Numbered from the stretch's first letter, positions 1 to 8,506 are shown. The stretch is 54,936 nucleotides of DNA from Eubacterium sp. (GCA_024698965.1 JAILQM010000009.1:1-54936), one strand, 5' to 3'. Numbers and translations are program-made. Notes: generated by a model from the letters alone, not told the origin.

Positions 1-510
1 GTAAATTTTCTTTATAAGCTTTTTGGATACAACGCAGACAAGTCTGTCGTCCAAAAGCTTTATTTTTTTGTATCCGTTTGAATTATATTCCGTAGAGAAT
101 ATAAGGTCACAGGAAACATCTAAATCCGTAAGGCAGTTTTGTACGACTTTAAGAGAGCATTTTCCTCCCGTGGATTCTGAAAATTTCGAGAGAAGATCGG
201 CTAAAAAAGGAGGAGCTTCCGAGTAAACATTGCCTATTGTAATTGTATGTGATGTGTCATCGGGATTTAAATCATCCAATAAGCTGTTTTGGGTTTCTAT
301 AATTTTTAAAGCCGCATCATAAACAAGCCGGCCTTCTTTGGTCAGCTTAAGAGGTGAGCTTCTCTTAAATAACGTTTTCCCATAGTAGTCCTCAATGTTT
401 TTAAGCTGTTTGCTCATGGACTGCTGGGTAATGTAGTTTTTCTGCGCTGCGGCCGAGATACTTCCGGCGTCGGCGATGTCAATAAAATACTGTAATGTTC
501 TGAAATTCAT
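1..510 (-). CDS. LysR-family transcriptional regulator (C-terminus cut off by window edge)
   Basis: The minus strand is open from an ATG at 508-510 to the left edge, giving 170 codons. The N-terminus reads MNFRTLQYFIDIADAGSISA, followed by a winged helix-turn-helix around residues 18-60 (AAAQKNYITQQSMSKQLKNI, then the LFKR wing). This is the classic LysR layout, in which the N-terminal domain binds DNA and a periplasmic-binding-protein-like domain senses an effector. Residues from about 90 start the effector domain (TITIGNVYSEAPPFL). The rest lies outside the window, so the ligand cannot be guessed. It is divergent from the secreted hydrolase gene at 646 across 135 bases; LysR proteins often control the divergent neighbour, but that link is inference. 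Confidence 0.9.
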   Translation of the reverse strand, partial: MNFRTLQYFIDIADAGSISAAAQKNYITQQSMSKQLKNIEDYYGKTLFKRSSPLKLTKEGRLVYDAALKIIETQNSLLDDLNPDDTSHTITIGNVYSEAPPFLADLLSKFSESTGGKCSLKVVQNCLTDLDVSCDLIFSTEYNSNGYKKIKLLDDRLVCVVSKKLIKKIY

Positions 511-586
511 ATTTGTATTTTACAATATAAATCCAAATAATACAACCGAAAGGCTGTAACCTTACAAGATAAAAACAGTTAGGCGT

Positions 587-615
587 TTGTGATAATGAGA
601 TATATACTTTATATA
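587..615 (+). promoter_or_regulatory. Probable sigma-A promoter for the secreted hydrolase
   Basis: A -35 box TTGTGA (587-592) and a -10 box TATATA (610-615) are separated by 17 bases. They lie 30 bases before the ATG at 646, which has a GGGAGG ribosome binding site. Boxes were assigned by eye. Confidence 0.5.
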
Positions 616-645
616 CAATCATTTTTATAGGGAGGAATTTTTACA

Positions 646-2691
646 ATGAAAAAATTGAAAAAGCTTTTTGCCGGGATTTTAGCGCTTGCTCTTGCGCTGA
701 CATTACTTCCGGTAAATACTCAGTCTGCGAATGCGGCAGCTAAATATGCCGTAACCCAGAGAACATCGGTTGCAGCCGAAAAGGCATATACATATAAGAT
801 TACCGGTGTTAAAAAATCGCAGTATGTGAAGGTTGCCGTAACAGGTGCGGCTAAGGCCGGAGTTACTGTTACAAAGGGCTCTGCCACAATCACAACAGCA
901 AAGAAAATCAAAGGAACAGGCAGCACACTTAAGATTAAAGTTACTGCCGACAAATCGGTAGCACAGTCAACCTATACTCTTAAGGTAAAGATTTACAACA
1001 AGAAGACAAATAAACTTGTTAAGACTGTAAAAGCCAAGAACGTAAGTATTACAGGGGGGATGTTTAAACTTATGACAAAGTCTGAGACAGCTGTAACAGA
1101 CAGCAAGTGGACTCCTGATGAGGATTACACATTCTATCTTTACAAACCGTCTTATTATCATAATTTTGATATGATGAGCGGTCAGCTTAATCCTGTTATT
1201 ATGGTTTATCCAAACGAGGCTTATACATCTTCGGATGAAGCTTATGAAGCTCTTGAAGATGCAGGCATTATTGATATTGCTGAAAACAATGCGGCATTTA
1301 TCGTAGTACCTAATCCTCTTAACGGAAGCACTTATACGGAAGATGATGTTAATCTTTTCTATGAGTCACAGGTATACCTTGCCGGCGGTAAAATCGTATC
1401 TTACACACCGCCTACAGGAGAGTATGAGAGATATACATTCAACAACATGCTCTATTGTATAGGTGAGGGCGCAGGCTCTACATTTATTAATAACTATCTT
1501 ACACAGAATGCCAACAGAATTGCCGCAGTTCTTACATTCGGCGGCGAAATGGATTCGTCCGTTTCAAGCGGTGTTGCACTTCCTGCTTACCTTGTAAATG
1601 CGACATCAAAGGCAGTAAGCTACTATAAAGATGTAAATGATACAGATACTTCATCGGGCGGCAAGTATGTAAACAGCTCATATGAAGAAAAACAGGTGAT
1701 TGTAAAGGATGGCGGAGATACATTTGATGCCGATGTTATAAAGACAGCATGGAATGATCTTCTTGGAGGAATTACCAGAGCTCCTCTTGCAGCAGACGTT
1801 GTTGCAAACACATTCGACGAGTCGGAGTGGGTACTTATGACCTGGCCTAATTATGAAGCGCTCGGAATAAGCGTTGTAGCCGGAACTTATACATATGAGG
1901 GCGAGTCAAAGATAATGTATGACTATGTGCCTTCAAGCTACACCGGAGATGAGGCAGTGCCTCTTGTAGTGCTTCTCCACGGATTTACAGAAGATCCGCT
2001 TTGCCCTGCAGCTACCTGCGGATGGGCTAAAAAGGCAGCTGAAGAAGGATTTATAGTAGTGGCTCCGGATTATACAAACGATATTCTGCAGACGGGAGTT
2101 GCAGTACCTAATATTCTTCAGGTGGTATCGGAAGCTAAAGAAAGATACAACATTGATACCACAAAGATTTATCTTACGGGATTTTCAATGGGCGGAATGA
2201 ATACATTCCTTACAGCATATCAGAATGCAGAGATATTTGCAGCGGTTGCTCCTATGTCGGGAGTTGCAGACTTTACAGCATTTACAATGTCTGATTCTAC
2301 TGCATACGATTTACCTACATTCTTCCTTGCCGGAACTATAGATGACAAAAATGCCGTAACAACAGACGACGGATATACAGCATTTACGGCAATGGCAGGC
2401 AAGAATATGTTTGAGGCGGTTGCTTCGTTTAATGAGATTTCAATCGCTTCTTCGGCAGACTACAGCATTAACCCATTCGGATATAAGGCGTCAAAGTCAT
2501 ATTCCGAGACATACCAGGGTTATGTTTATGACATTAACAAGTATTATAACAGCACATATACAAATCCTGTAATGGAGCTTGTTGCTGTTAACGGTGTTGC
2601 ACATGCATGCTCAAATGTATATGCAGACCTTGCTTGGGACTTCATGAGTCATTTCTCAAGAAATGCTGACGGAAGTATTTCGGAAGAATAA
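646..2691 (+). CDS. Secreted tandem alpha/beta-hydrolase (LpqC/PHB-depolymerase-like esterase)
   Basis: A 681-residue exported protein. Residues 1-31 are a signal peptide (KK-rich start, hydrophobic core, ANAA cleavage region). Residues 33-137 form a lysine- and threonine-rich beta domain without a recognised name. Residues 155-325 look like a first alpha/beta-hydrolase-type unit whose nucleophile elbow reads GEGAG (273-277), with no serine. Residues 390-670 form a second hydrolase unit with oxyanion-side LLHGFTED (443-450), nucleophile motif GFSMGG (Ser514), a likely acid near Asp566 (AGTIDDKNA) and a likely histidine at 653 (VAHACS). This resembles the COG3509 esterase group (feruloyl/acetyl esterases, PHB depolymerases). 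The likely role is extracellular ester hydrolysis, for example on plant polysaccharide; the substrate is unknown. The start has a strong GGGAGG site. Confidence 0.8.
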   Translation: MKKLKKLFAGILALALALTLLPVNTQSANAAAKYAVTQRTSVAAEKAYTYKITGVKKSQYVKVAVTGAAKAGVTVTKGSATITTAKKIKGTGSTLKIKVTADKSVAQSTYTLKVKIYNKKTNKLVKTVKAKNVSITGGMFKLMTKSETAVTDSKWTPDEDYTFYLYKPSYYHNFDMMSGQLNPVIMVYPNEAYTSSDEAYEALEDAGIIDIAENNAAFIVVPNPLNGSTYTEDDVNLFYESQVYLAGGKIVSYTPPTGEYERYTFNNMLYCIGEGAGSTFINNYLTQNANRIAAVLTFGGEMDSSVSSGVALPAYLVNATSKAVSYYKDVNDTDTSSGGKYVNSSYEEKQVIVKDGGDTFDADVIKTAWNDLLGGITRAPLAADVVANTFDESEWVLMTWPNYEALGISVVAGTYTYEGESKIMYDYVPSSYTGDEAVPLVVLLHGFTEDPLCPAATCGWAKKAAEEGFIVVAPDYTNDILQTGVAVPNILQVVSEAKERYNIDTTKIYLTGFSMGGMNTFLTAYQNAEIFAAVAPMSGVADFTAFTMSDSTAYDLPTFFLAGTIDDKNAVTTDDGYTAFTAMAGKNMFEAVASFNEISIASSADYSINPFGYKASKSYSETYQGYVYDINKYYNSTYTNPVMELVAVNGVAHACSNVYADLAWDFMSHFSRNADGSISEE

Positions 2692-2725
2692 AAAAACAAA
2701 AAAAGCCGGCCCGTTTTGGGCCGGC
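2691..2725 (-). terminator. Orphan minus-strand intrinsic terminator
   Basis: GCCGGCCC (2705-2712) pairs perfectly with GGGCCGGC (2718-2725) around a five-base loop. The A-run at 2690-2704 becomes a long U-tract only when read on the minus strand; on the plus strand the hairpin is followed by AGAGGGAG. It is therefore a good minus-strand terminator, yet no minus-strand gene ends here. It may also stabilise the 3' end of the hydrolase mRNA. Confidence 0.65.
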
Positions 2726-2996
2726 AGAGGGAGAAATGAAATTTATAAGATTAACTGCCGAGGGGGATGGCAGATAACTTTTTGGCGAAGCTGACAACCC
2801 CATAAACCCTTGTACCCCTTTTGCTATCGAGTAATAATAAAAATGTTATGAAATAACAGCTTCTTTTAAAAACATATGTTATAATGTACCTAAATCTTTA
2901 GGACAGTTATTATGATATAATGGTTTTGTTTCTAAAGTGTGGAGAAATTATAAAAATAATATAAACTGATTATAAATACTTTGGGAGGTAACAGGC
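2692..2996. other. 305-base intergenic region with structured G/C-rich element
   Basis: The gap holds the orphan hairpin at 2705-2725. It also has a second small hairpin, CTGCC...GGCAG (2756-2774), whose loop GAGGGGGAT could pair with the nearby CCCC runs at 2797-2820. An AT-rich promoter region with several inverted repeats follows: GTTAT-GAA-ATAAC at 2845-2857 and CCTAAA-TC-TTTAGG at 2889-2902. I see no credible gene with a ribosome binding site on either strand. The structured part could be a small RNA on the minus strand ending at the terminator, or a remnant repeat; I cannot name it. Confidence 0.4.
2911..2921 (+). promoter_or_regulatory. Extended -10 promoter for the secreted transglutaminase-fold gene
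   Basis: TATGATATAAT contains a TGN extended -10 plus a perfect TATAAT (2916-2921). No good -35 is seen 17 bases upstream, which fits an extended -10 promoter. The same 11 bases occur before the lipoprotein gene at 18398 and before rnpB. Confidence 0.5.
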
Positions 2997-4070
2997 ATGA
3001 AGAGATTAGGGGCATTATTTTTAAGAGGTATTTTCATATTTGCATTGTTGGGAATTTTCGTATCCGGCTTTGAAACTGAGGCGGATGCTGCGGTTACAAG
3101 GTACTCCACGGACAAGGCTGTAAAGGCCGAACTTAAAAGTCAGATTGCGGAAAGAACAAGCGATGACGATATTACAGTCAGCATCTATCTTACCAAGGGT
3201 AAGTTTACGACATATTACAACACGAGAAGTAAATTTAAATCACTGCTCCAGAAAGCTGCAATAGCAAACGGGGTTATGTATGACGAGGGAAGCGTTACCT
3301 ACTATAAGAGTAAATATATGATTCAGGCGACAATAGACCTTGCAGATGTTTACGTTGTAAGTACAAACGCCAAGTTTTATAAGGCGGCTATTGAAATTCT
3401 TCAGACGAGAAGTTTTGATAAATATATTTACTATGAAGGAAACGATGACAATGCCTATGAAATGATAGGCGCGGTCTACAGACAGTTCCCGGAATATAAC
3501 ACGGCTCTTTTGTCTTACGCCAAAAAGACTGTGGAAGGATATACGATGGTCGGCTTTTCGATGCAGGACGGATATACGAAGTCGAATTTAAAGTCGTATT
3601 ATAAGTCTGCTTTAAACAAGGCCAAATCAATAATAAGCTCTGAAATCGACGACTCGATGACAACGGATGAAGAGAAGGTAAAGGCTATCCATGATTATCT
3701 TTGCAATAATTGTAAATATGTTTCATCGGGCGATAAATTAAACTACACGGCTTACGGCTGCCTTGTTAACGGTGAGGCTACCTGCCAGGGGTATTCGGGT
3801 GCATTTAACATGCTTTTGCATTTATGCGGAATAAGAAGTATTGCAATTACAGGAAAGGTATCCGGAACCACCAACCACGCATGGAACTACGCTTATGTGG
3901 ACGGAAAGTATCTTTACTATGATGTGACATGGGATGATGACGATACGAACTCGAAGATTCTTACAACCTACTACGGAGTTGACGCATCGGTTATAGGAAA
4001 GGATCATACCTTTGATTCGACCTATACAAAATATGAGAAAATGCTTAAATACAGCAAATATACATTTTAA
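2997..4070 (+). CDS. Secreted transglutaminase-like domain protein
   Basis: 357 residues with an N-terminal signal peptide (residues 1-31, ending TEADA). The middle part, about 40-215, has no domain I recognise. The C-terminal half carries a transglutaminase/protease-like core (TGc): Cys263 in GEATCQGYSG, His294 in TNHAWNY and Asp309 in YYDVTWDD, in the right order and spacing for the Cys-His-Asp triad. Bacterial members are usually cysteine peptidases or wall-associated enzymes rather than true cross-linkers, so the activity is uncertain. The gene appears monocistronic, with its own extended -10 promoter, a GGGAGG site 9 bases before the ATG, and a strong terminator just after the stop. Confidence 0.85.
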   Translation: MKRLGALFLRGIFIFALLGIFVSGFETEADAAVTRYSTDKAVKAELKSQIAERTSDDDITVSIYLTKGKFTTYYNTRSKFKSLLQKAAIANGVMYDEGSVTYYKSKYMIQATIDLADVYVVSTNAKFYKAAIEILQTRSFDKYIYYEGNDDNAYEMIGAVYRQFPEYNTALLSYAKKTVEGYTMVGFSMQDGYTKSNLKSYYKSALNKAKSIISSEIDDSMTTDEEKVKAIHDYLCNNCKYVSSGDKLNYTAYGCLVNGEATCQGYSGAFNMLLHLCGIRSIAITGKVSGTTNHAWNYAYVDGKYLYYDVTWDDDDTNSKILTTYYGVDASVIGKDHTFDSTYTKYEKMLKYSKYTF

Positions 4071-4078
4071 AAACAAAA

Positions 4079-4116
4079 ACTCCTCTTATCAAAACGATAA
4101 GAGGAGTTTATTTTTT
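4079..4116. terminator. Bidirectional intrinsic terminator
   Basis: ACTCCTCTTATC (4079-4090) and GATAAGAGGAGT (4096-4107) form a 12-bp stem with a five-base loop. It is flanked by TTATTTTTT on the right and an A-rich stretch on the left, so it can stop both the transglutaminase-fold gene and the convergent nitroreductase. Confidence 0.9.
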
Positions 4117-4630
4117 ATAATTCTGTAACCAAAGCTGAAAGCTCTTTTGACTGATCATGCATTGCAATCGGTTTGCTTTCTTCGGAAGGATATCCGAAAG
4201 GCATAACAACCGCAACTCTTTCATTGTCCGGGATATTAAATGTCTCGGCGATTTTGTGGTAGTCAAACATTCCTACCCAGCAGGTGCCGACTCCGAGGCT
4301 CCATGCTGTAAGCATCATTTCGTCTGTTACAATTGAAGCATCCATCTCACCGCTGTGATATTCCGGAGTATATGGATTTTCCCATGACTCAGAAAAATCA
4401 TAAGTTACTATGAAACAATTCGGTGCACCGAAGATGCATTTGCAAACGGATTTGATTTTTTCCATTGCTTCTTCACTCTTTAACACATAAATGTGGAAAG
4501 GTTGAAGGTTTTTGGCTGTCGGTGCGTGAAGTGCAGAGTCGAGAATTTTTGCGATTACTTCGTCTGAAACTTTTTCATCTTTGTATTTACGAACGGAATA
4601 GCGTTCTTTTATAATTTTTTCGATTTCCAT
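4115..4630 (-). CDS. Nitroreductase-family FMN oxidoreductase
   Basis: 171 residues, the length of a compact nitroreductase. N-terminal IKERYSVRKYKDEKVSDEVI is the classic FMN-phosphate binding start (S-R-x-y/f). ALHAPTAKNLQPFHIYV is the second FMN segment, and AWSLGVGTCWVGMFD is the C-terminal flavin loop. The family makes FMN-dependent, NAD(P)H-using reductases of nitroaromatics, quinones or similar compounds; the physiological substrate cannot be read from sequence. The start has AAGGAGC a few bases upstream on the minus strand. It is a single-gene unit with its own promoter and shared terminator, divergent from the diguanylate cyclase. Confidence 0.92.
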   Translation of the reverse strand: MEIEKIIKERYSVRKYKDEKVSDEVIAKILDSALHAPTAKNLQPFHIYVLKSEEAMEKIKSVCKCIFGAPNCFIVTYDFSESWENPYTPEYHSGEMDASIVTDEMMLTAWSLGVGTCWVGMFDYHKIAETFNIPDNERVAVVMPFGYPSEESKPIAMHDQSKELSALVTEL

Positions 4631-4656
4631 TTTAAAGCTCCTTTCATTCGAGATAT

Positions 4657-4685
4657 ATTATATATCAGAGATAACCAAGTAGCAA
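4657..4685 (-). promoter_or_regulatory. Promoter of the nitroreductase gene
   Basis: Read on the minus strand: -35 TTGCTA (4680-4685), 17-base spacer, -10 TATAAT (4657-4662). The -10 lies inside a perfect 15-base palindrome (4652-4666), which could be an operator or simply AT-rich sequence. Confidence 0.7.
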
Positions 4686-4696
4686 GAAGATAGAAG

Positions 4697-4725
4697 TTGT
4701 TAGTAATGAAAAACTGTGCTAAAAT
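4697..4725 (+). promoter_or_regulatory. Promoter of the diguanylate cyclase gene
   Basis: -35 TTGTTA (4697-4702), 17-base spacer, -10 TAAAAT (4720-4725), 53 bases before the GTG start at 4779. Confidence 0.6.
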
Positions 4726-4778
4726 AAAATGGATTAAAATTTGTTTGGGGAAACGAAAGTTAACGGGAAGGATTTTGA

Positions 4779-5963
4779 GTGGAAGATAATAAAACCCACA
4801 TCAGTAAAAAGACGCGTAATGCAGGGAAAATTAAAAGAAAACGCGCCAATAGAGTAAGACTTATCAAGACCTCCGGAGTAATGCTGTTTTTTATTCCGGC
4901 TTTTCTTGTTGTCTGTAAAATGTTTGGGCTTTTGAGCTTCAGCTGGCCTATTACTTTATTAATGGGAGGGTGCGGTGCAGCATTCTCACTTTTCTTTATG
5001 ATACATGTAAGCCGAAGCCTAACAGACAAAAACGAAAAGGATGCGACGGTACTGCTTGATGATATTTTCTGGGCTTATCAAATAATGTTTTTTGTTGTTA
5101 TAGGATATTTTGCAACAACTAAGTACCTTGCGATAGGCATATATATGGTAATGCCGGTAGTAATAAGCATGCTTCCTGTCGGAAAGAGAAGAGATCTTTT
5201 CATTTTCGGCGGACTCGGAGCTGCGGTGCTTGTTTTACTCAGCATTCATCACGATTATACTTTGACAGAATTCCTTTTCCAGGCCGAGATTCTCATGTTT
5301 GCCGAGATTGCTCAGTACTTAAGAGAAAAGCTTTATTCGCAGAAGGTTGTGGATGAGAGTAAGATTGTCGAGACTACGGCTATGGCAGAGACCGATTCTA
5401 TGACTAAGCTTTTAAACAGACGAGGACTCGAAAGAAGAATTGCAGCCACATGGCCTATGTGCGCAAGACAGAATACTTCTGTTGCAATTATTATGATGGA
5501 TATAGATTATTTTAAGAAATACAATGATGCCTTCGGTCATCCTAAGGGAGACGAGTGTCTTAAAAAAGTATCCACTGAAATCGCTCATTGTGTAAGACGA
5601 CAGACTGATTATGCGGCCAGAGTCGGCGGCGAGGAGTTTTTGGTATTCTTATACGGAGCCGGACCGCAGGATGCGCTTAACTGGGCCAAGACATTAAAAG
5701 ATCGTATAGAAGGACTTTTAATCCCTCATGCCACAAATAACTTTTTACCTTTTGTTACTGTGAGTATGGGTATTGCAACAAAAAACGTTGAAAGAGGAGA
5801 TGCGTTCTGGGAGCTTCAAAACGAGGCGGACAAGCAGCTATACGGCGCAAAAGAATACGGCAGAGCCTGCATTTGTATGAAGGATCAGTGCTACGCCAAG
5901 GTTCAGTCACAGTCGCAGCTTAACAAAACAATTATTAAAGAAAAAGGATTCAGAGTATTATAA
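4779..5963 (+). CDS. Membrane diguanylate cyclase (GGEEF)
   Basis: 394 residues, starting at GTG behind GGGAAGGA. The N-terminus is basic (residues 9-30). About five hydrophobic segments then follow between residues 33 and 157, making a small membrane sensor domain of unknown ligand. The GGDEF domain covers about 203-375: DSMTKLLNRRGL at its start, MMDIDYFKKYND for metal and substrate, and GGEEF at 283-287. An RxxD inhibitory site (R274-D277, RQTD) sits exactly five residues before GGEEF, so product inhibition by c-di-GMP is expected. It synthesises c-di-GMP from two GTP at the inner membrane face. The gene is followed 14 bases later by cca, so they may be co-transcribed. Confidence 0.93.
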   Translation: MEDNKTHISKKTRNAGKIKRKRANRVRLIKTSGVMLFFIPAFLVVCKMFGLLSFSWPITLLMGGCGAAFSLFFMIHVSRSLTDKNEKDATVLLDDIFWAYQIMFFVVIGYFATTKYLAIGIYMVMPVVISMLPVGKRRDLFIFGGLGAAVLVLLSIHHDYTLTEFLFQAEILMFAEIAQYLREKLYSQKVVDESKIVETTAMAETDSMTKLLNRRGLERRIAATWPMCARQNTSVAIIMMDIDYFKKYNDAFGHPKGDECLKKVSTEIAHCVRRQTDYAARVGGEEFLVFLYGAGPQDALNWAKTLKDRIEGLLIPHATNNFLPFVTVSMGIATKNVERGDAFWELQNEADKQLYGAKEYGRACICMKDQCYAKVQSQSQLNKTIIKEKGFRVL

Positions 5964-5977
5964 GCGAGGAAAAGACA

Positions 5978-7318
5978 GTGCATATCTACTTGCCGAAGCA
6001 GGTTGAAACAATAATAGAAGAACTTAACAAAGAAGGCTTTGAAGCTTATGCTGTAGGAGGCTGTGTCAGGGATTCATATATGGGAAGAACCCCGGAAGAC
6101 TGGGACATAACCACTTCAGCCAAACCCGAGCAGGTTAAAAAAATATTCAAAAAGACTTTTGATACAGGCATTGAACACGGAACGGTAACCGTGGTTATGG
6201 ATAAAGAAAACTTTGAGGTTACCACCTACAGGGTGGACGGCGAATACAGGGATTTCAGACATCCCGAAAGTGTGAGCTTTACCTCTGATTTAAAAGAAGA
6301 CCTTATGCGCCGCGATTTTACGATAAATGCGATGGCGTACAATCATAAAGAAGGACTGATTGATGTATTTGATGGGATTAAGGATTTGGACGCCGGCATT
6401 ATTAGATGCGTAGGTGTTGCTGAGGAGAGATTTTCCGAAGATGCCCTGAGAATGCTTCGGGCAGTCCGTTTTTCAGCTCAACTCGGGTTTGATATAGAAG
6501 AAAAGACCAAAGAAGCAATAAAGAAGCTTTCGCCGACTTTGGAGCATATAAGCTCGGAAAGAGTGCAAAGTGAGCTTGTAAAGCTTTTGATGTCGGATAA
6601 TCCCGGGAAAATTGAAGAGGCTTATAACCTCGGTCTAACAAAGGTATTTTTACCGGAGTTTGATATAATGATGGTCAGCGAGCAGATTAATCCTCATCAC
6701 ATCTATACCGTGGGTATGCACACGATAAAGGTGATGGAAAACGTACCTAAGGACAGAATTCTTAGGATAAGCGCGCTTCTTCACGATGTCGCAAAGCCGG
6801 ATTGCACAACCCTTGATTCGAGAGGAATAAACCATTTTAAAGGTCATCCGGAAAAGGGTGCTCAGATGGCGAGAAAGATATTAAGACGACTTAAATTTGA
6901 CAATAATACAGTGGAGAGGGTTTGCCACTTTGTGCTTTGGCATGATGCAAATCCCGAGCTTACGCCAAAGTCCGTTAGAAAGATGGTAAGCAAGATCGGC
7001 AAAGATTATTATCCCGATATGTTTGCTTTAAAAAGGGCCGATGTAAAGGGACAAAATCCAAAGTTTGCGCCCGAAAAGCTAAGAAGAATAGATGAGTACG
7101 AAAGGCTTTATAACGAGATTATAAATAAAGGCGAGTGCGTTGATGTCAAATCCCTTGCCATTAACGGCGGAGACCTTATTAAAGAGGGATTTGAGCAGGG
7201 ACAGGTTATAGGCAGCGCTTTAAAAGAACTTTTAAGCCTTGTTATAGAAAACCCTGAACTAAACGAAAAAGAAACACTTTTGACAATTGCTAAAGAACAG
7301 TTTTTGGAAAGAAATTAG
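5978..7318 (+). CDS. cca: CCA-adding tRNA nucleotidyltransferase with HD domain
   Basis: 446 residues from a GTG start behind GCGAGGAAA. The class II nucleotidyltransferase head shows AVGGCVRDSYMGR (25-37), the metal-binding DWDIT (41-45) and RRDFTINAMAYN. The arginine-rich neck and body follow, and an HD phosphohydrolase domain starts near residue 260 (ALLHDVAKPDC). It adds or repairs the 3' CCA end of tRNAs using CTP and ATP. Length and HD domain fit the common Clostridia type. It could instead be the A- or CC-adding member of a split pair, but no second copy is present here, so a full CCA-adding enzyme is the default reading. Confidence 0.93.
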   Translation: MHIYLPKQVETIIEELNKEGFEAYAVGGCVRDSYMGRTPEDWDITTSAKPEQVKKIFKKTFDTGIEHGTVTVVMDKENFEVTTYRVDGEYRDFRHPESVSFTSDLKEDLMRRDFTINAMAYNHKEGLIDVFDGIKDLDAGIIRCVGVAEERFSEDALRMLRAVRFSAQLGFDIEEKTKEAIKKLSPTLEHISSERVQSELVKLLMSDNPGKIEEAYNLGLTKVFLPEFDIMMVSEQINPHHIYTVGMHTIKVMENVPKDRILRISALLHDVAKPDCTTLDSRGINHFKGHPEKGAQMARKILRRLKFDNNTVERVCHFVLWHDANPELTPKSVRKMVSKIGKDYYPDMFALKRADVKGQNPKFAPEKLRRIDEYERLYNEIINKGECVDVKSLAINGGDLIKEGFEQGQVIGSALKELLSLVIENPELNEKETLLTIAKEQFLERN

Positions 7319-7319
7319 T

Positions 7320-8483
7320 ATGAAAAATATATTAAAAAAATCCTTGCTTTTGCTTGGGCTTTTAATCCTGTCTCTCGGACTTTTAAGCTGCGGAGATGAC
7401 GGATATAAGTATGATTATTCAGAAGAGTCTGCGGATGCGGATTATATAGAAGAGGTTGATGATGCTCCGTTTACCTCGGGACAATACATTTTGGTATATA
7501 ACGACGAGGAAGCATCTGAGGTTAGACTTTACAATACGACAAGCAAGGTAAATGAAAGCTATGACTATACCTCAAGCACATATGTGCTTGACAGCTACGG
7601 AGACATAAGAACCTGGAGCTATTTGGAGGTAGGAGATCCGGTTTGTATTGCGATAAAAGAAAGCGGAGATGGGCTTAGCGCCATTCAAAAGTCTTCTGAG
7701 GCATGGTCGAAAGAAGAAGTGGACGAGTTTGAGATAAACTATGTCGATGATGATTTAAAATACATGACAATTAATTCGGTAAATTACAGAATTGTAAATG
7801 ACGTTATCGTATTTTGCGGCGGAGAGCAGATTGCATTCGAAGAGCTCAGCGATATGGATGTAATTAATGTTTACGGATATGATAAGAAGATTAATTCCAT
7901 TGTTGTCGAAAAGCAGCACGGCACTCTTACCTTGGAAGGCACAAACACTTATGTCGGAGGCTGGATCTGCGTGGGAGGAGTTTACTCCGGCGAAATAACG
8001 GAGGATATGTCAGTGGAAATAGCTGCGGGGACATACATGCTTTCTGCCGCTAAAGACGGAAAAGGCGGCTCTACAAGGATTAAGATTCGCAGCGGAAAAG
8101 AGACGGTATTTGATCTTGGAGATCTTGGAGCTTCTTTTGATAAAATAGGATCCATAAGATTCCATATTTATCCTGAGGATACCGAATTTACGATTAACGG
8201 CAAAGAATACGATTATACAAATGCCATAAAGCTGAGATACGGAGTTTATAAGCTTTATCTTTATTCGGAAGAATACGGAGCAATTTCGAGAACGCTTATA
8301 GTAAGCTCGGAAAATGCAACTATAGTATTTGATATGGAAGAACTTACAGGTGCCGATGAAGAAGAAGATACTACGGTTACCACCGAAGATTCTGATGAGG
8401 ACAGCGATTCAGAAGATACTGATGAGGATTCCGATGAGGATACGGAAGAGGTGACTTCCGAAGAAGAAACCGATGAAGAATAA
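7320..8483 (+). CDS. Acidic lipoprotein of unknown function
   Basis: 387 residues from the ATG at 7320, one base after the cca stop. An in-frame upstream start at 7287 would lie inside cca and spoil the signal peptide. The N-terminus MKNILKKSLLLLGLLILSLG leads to a lipobox LLSC, so the protein is lipidated and anchored outside the membrane. Residues 50-340 are predicted mostly beta strand with no family I recognise. The last 45 residues are almost entirely Asp, Glu, Ser and Thr. It is read with cca and followed 23 bases later by the phosphohexomutase. A role at the cell surface is all that can be inferred. Confidence 0.8.
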   Translation: MKNILKKSLLLLGLLILSLGLLSCGDDGYKYDYSEESADADYIEEVDDAPFTSGQYILVYNDEEASEVRLYNTTSKVNESYDYTSSTYVLDSYGDIRTWSYLEVGDPVCIAIKESGDGLSAIQKSSEAWSKEEVDEFEINYVDDDLKYMTINSVNYRIVNDVIVFCGGEQIAFEELSDMDVINVYGYDKKINSIVVEKQHGTLTLEGTNTYVGGWICVGGVYSGEITEDMSVEIAAGTYMLSAAKDGKGGSTRIKIRSGKETVFDLGDLGASFDKIGSIRFHIYPEDTEFTINGKEYDYTNAIKLRYGVYKLYLYSEEYGAISRTLIVSSENATIVFDMEELTGADEEEDTTVTTEDSDEDSDSEDTDEDSDEDTEEVTSEEETDEE

Positions 8484-8506
8484 TAATATATAAGGAGGCA
8501 GGTTTT

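Noticed and set aside
511..645. Possible c-di-GMP or other riboswitch before the secreted hydrolase
   Set aside because: No GEMM core motif or terminator is present; the region reads as a plain divergent promoter.
2740..2810. Short minus-strand reading frame across the structured gap
   Set aside because: An ATG opens about 40 codons, but there is no ribosome binding site and the frame runs through the terminator hairpin; structure explains the sequence better.
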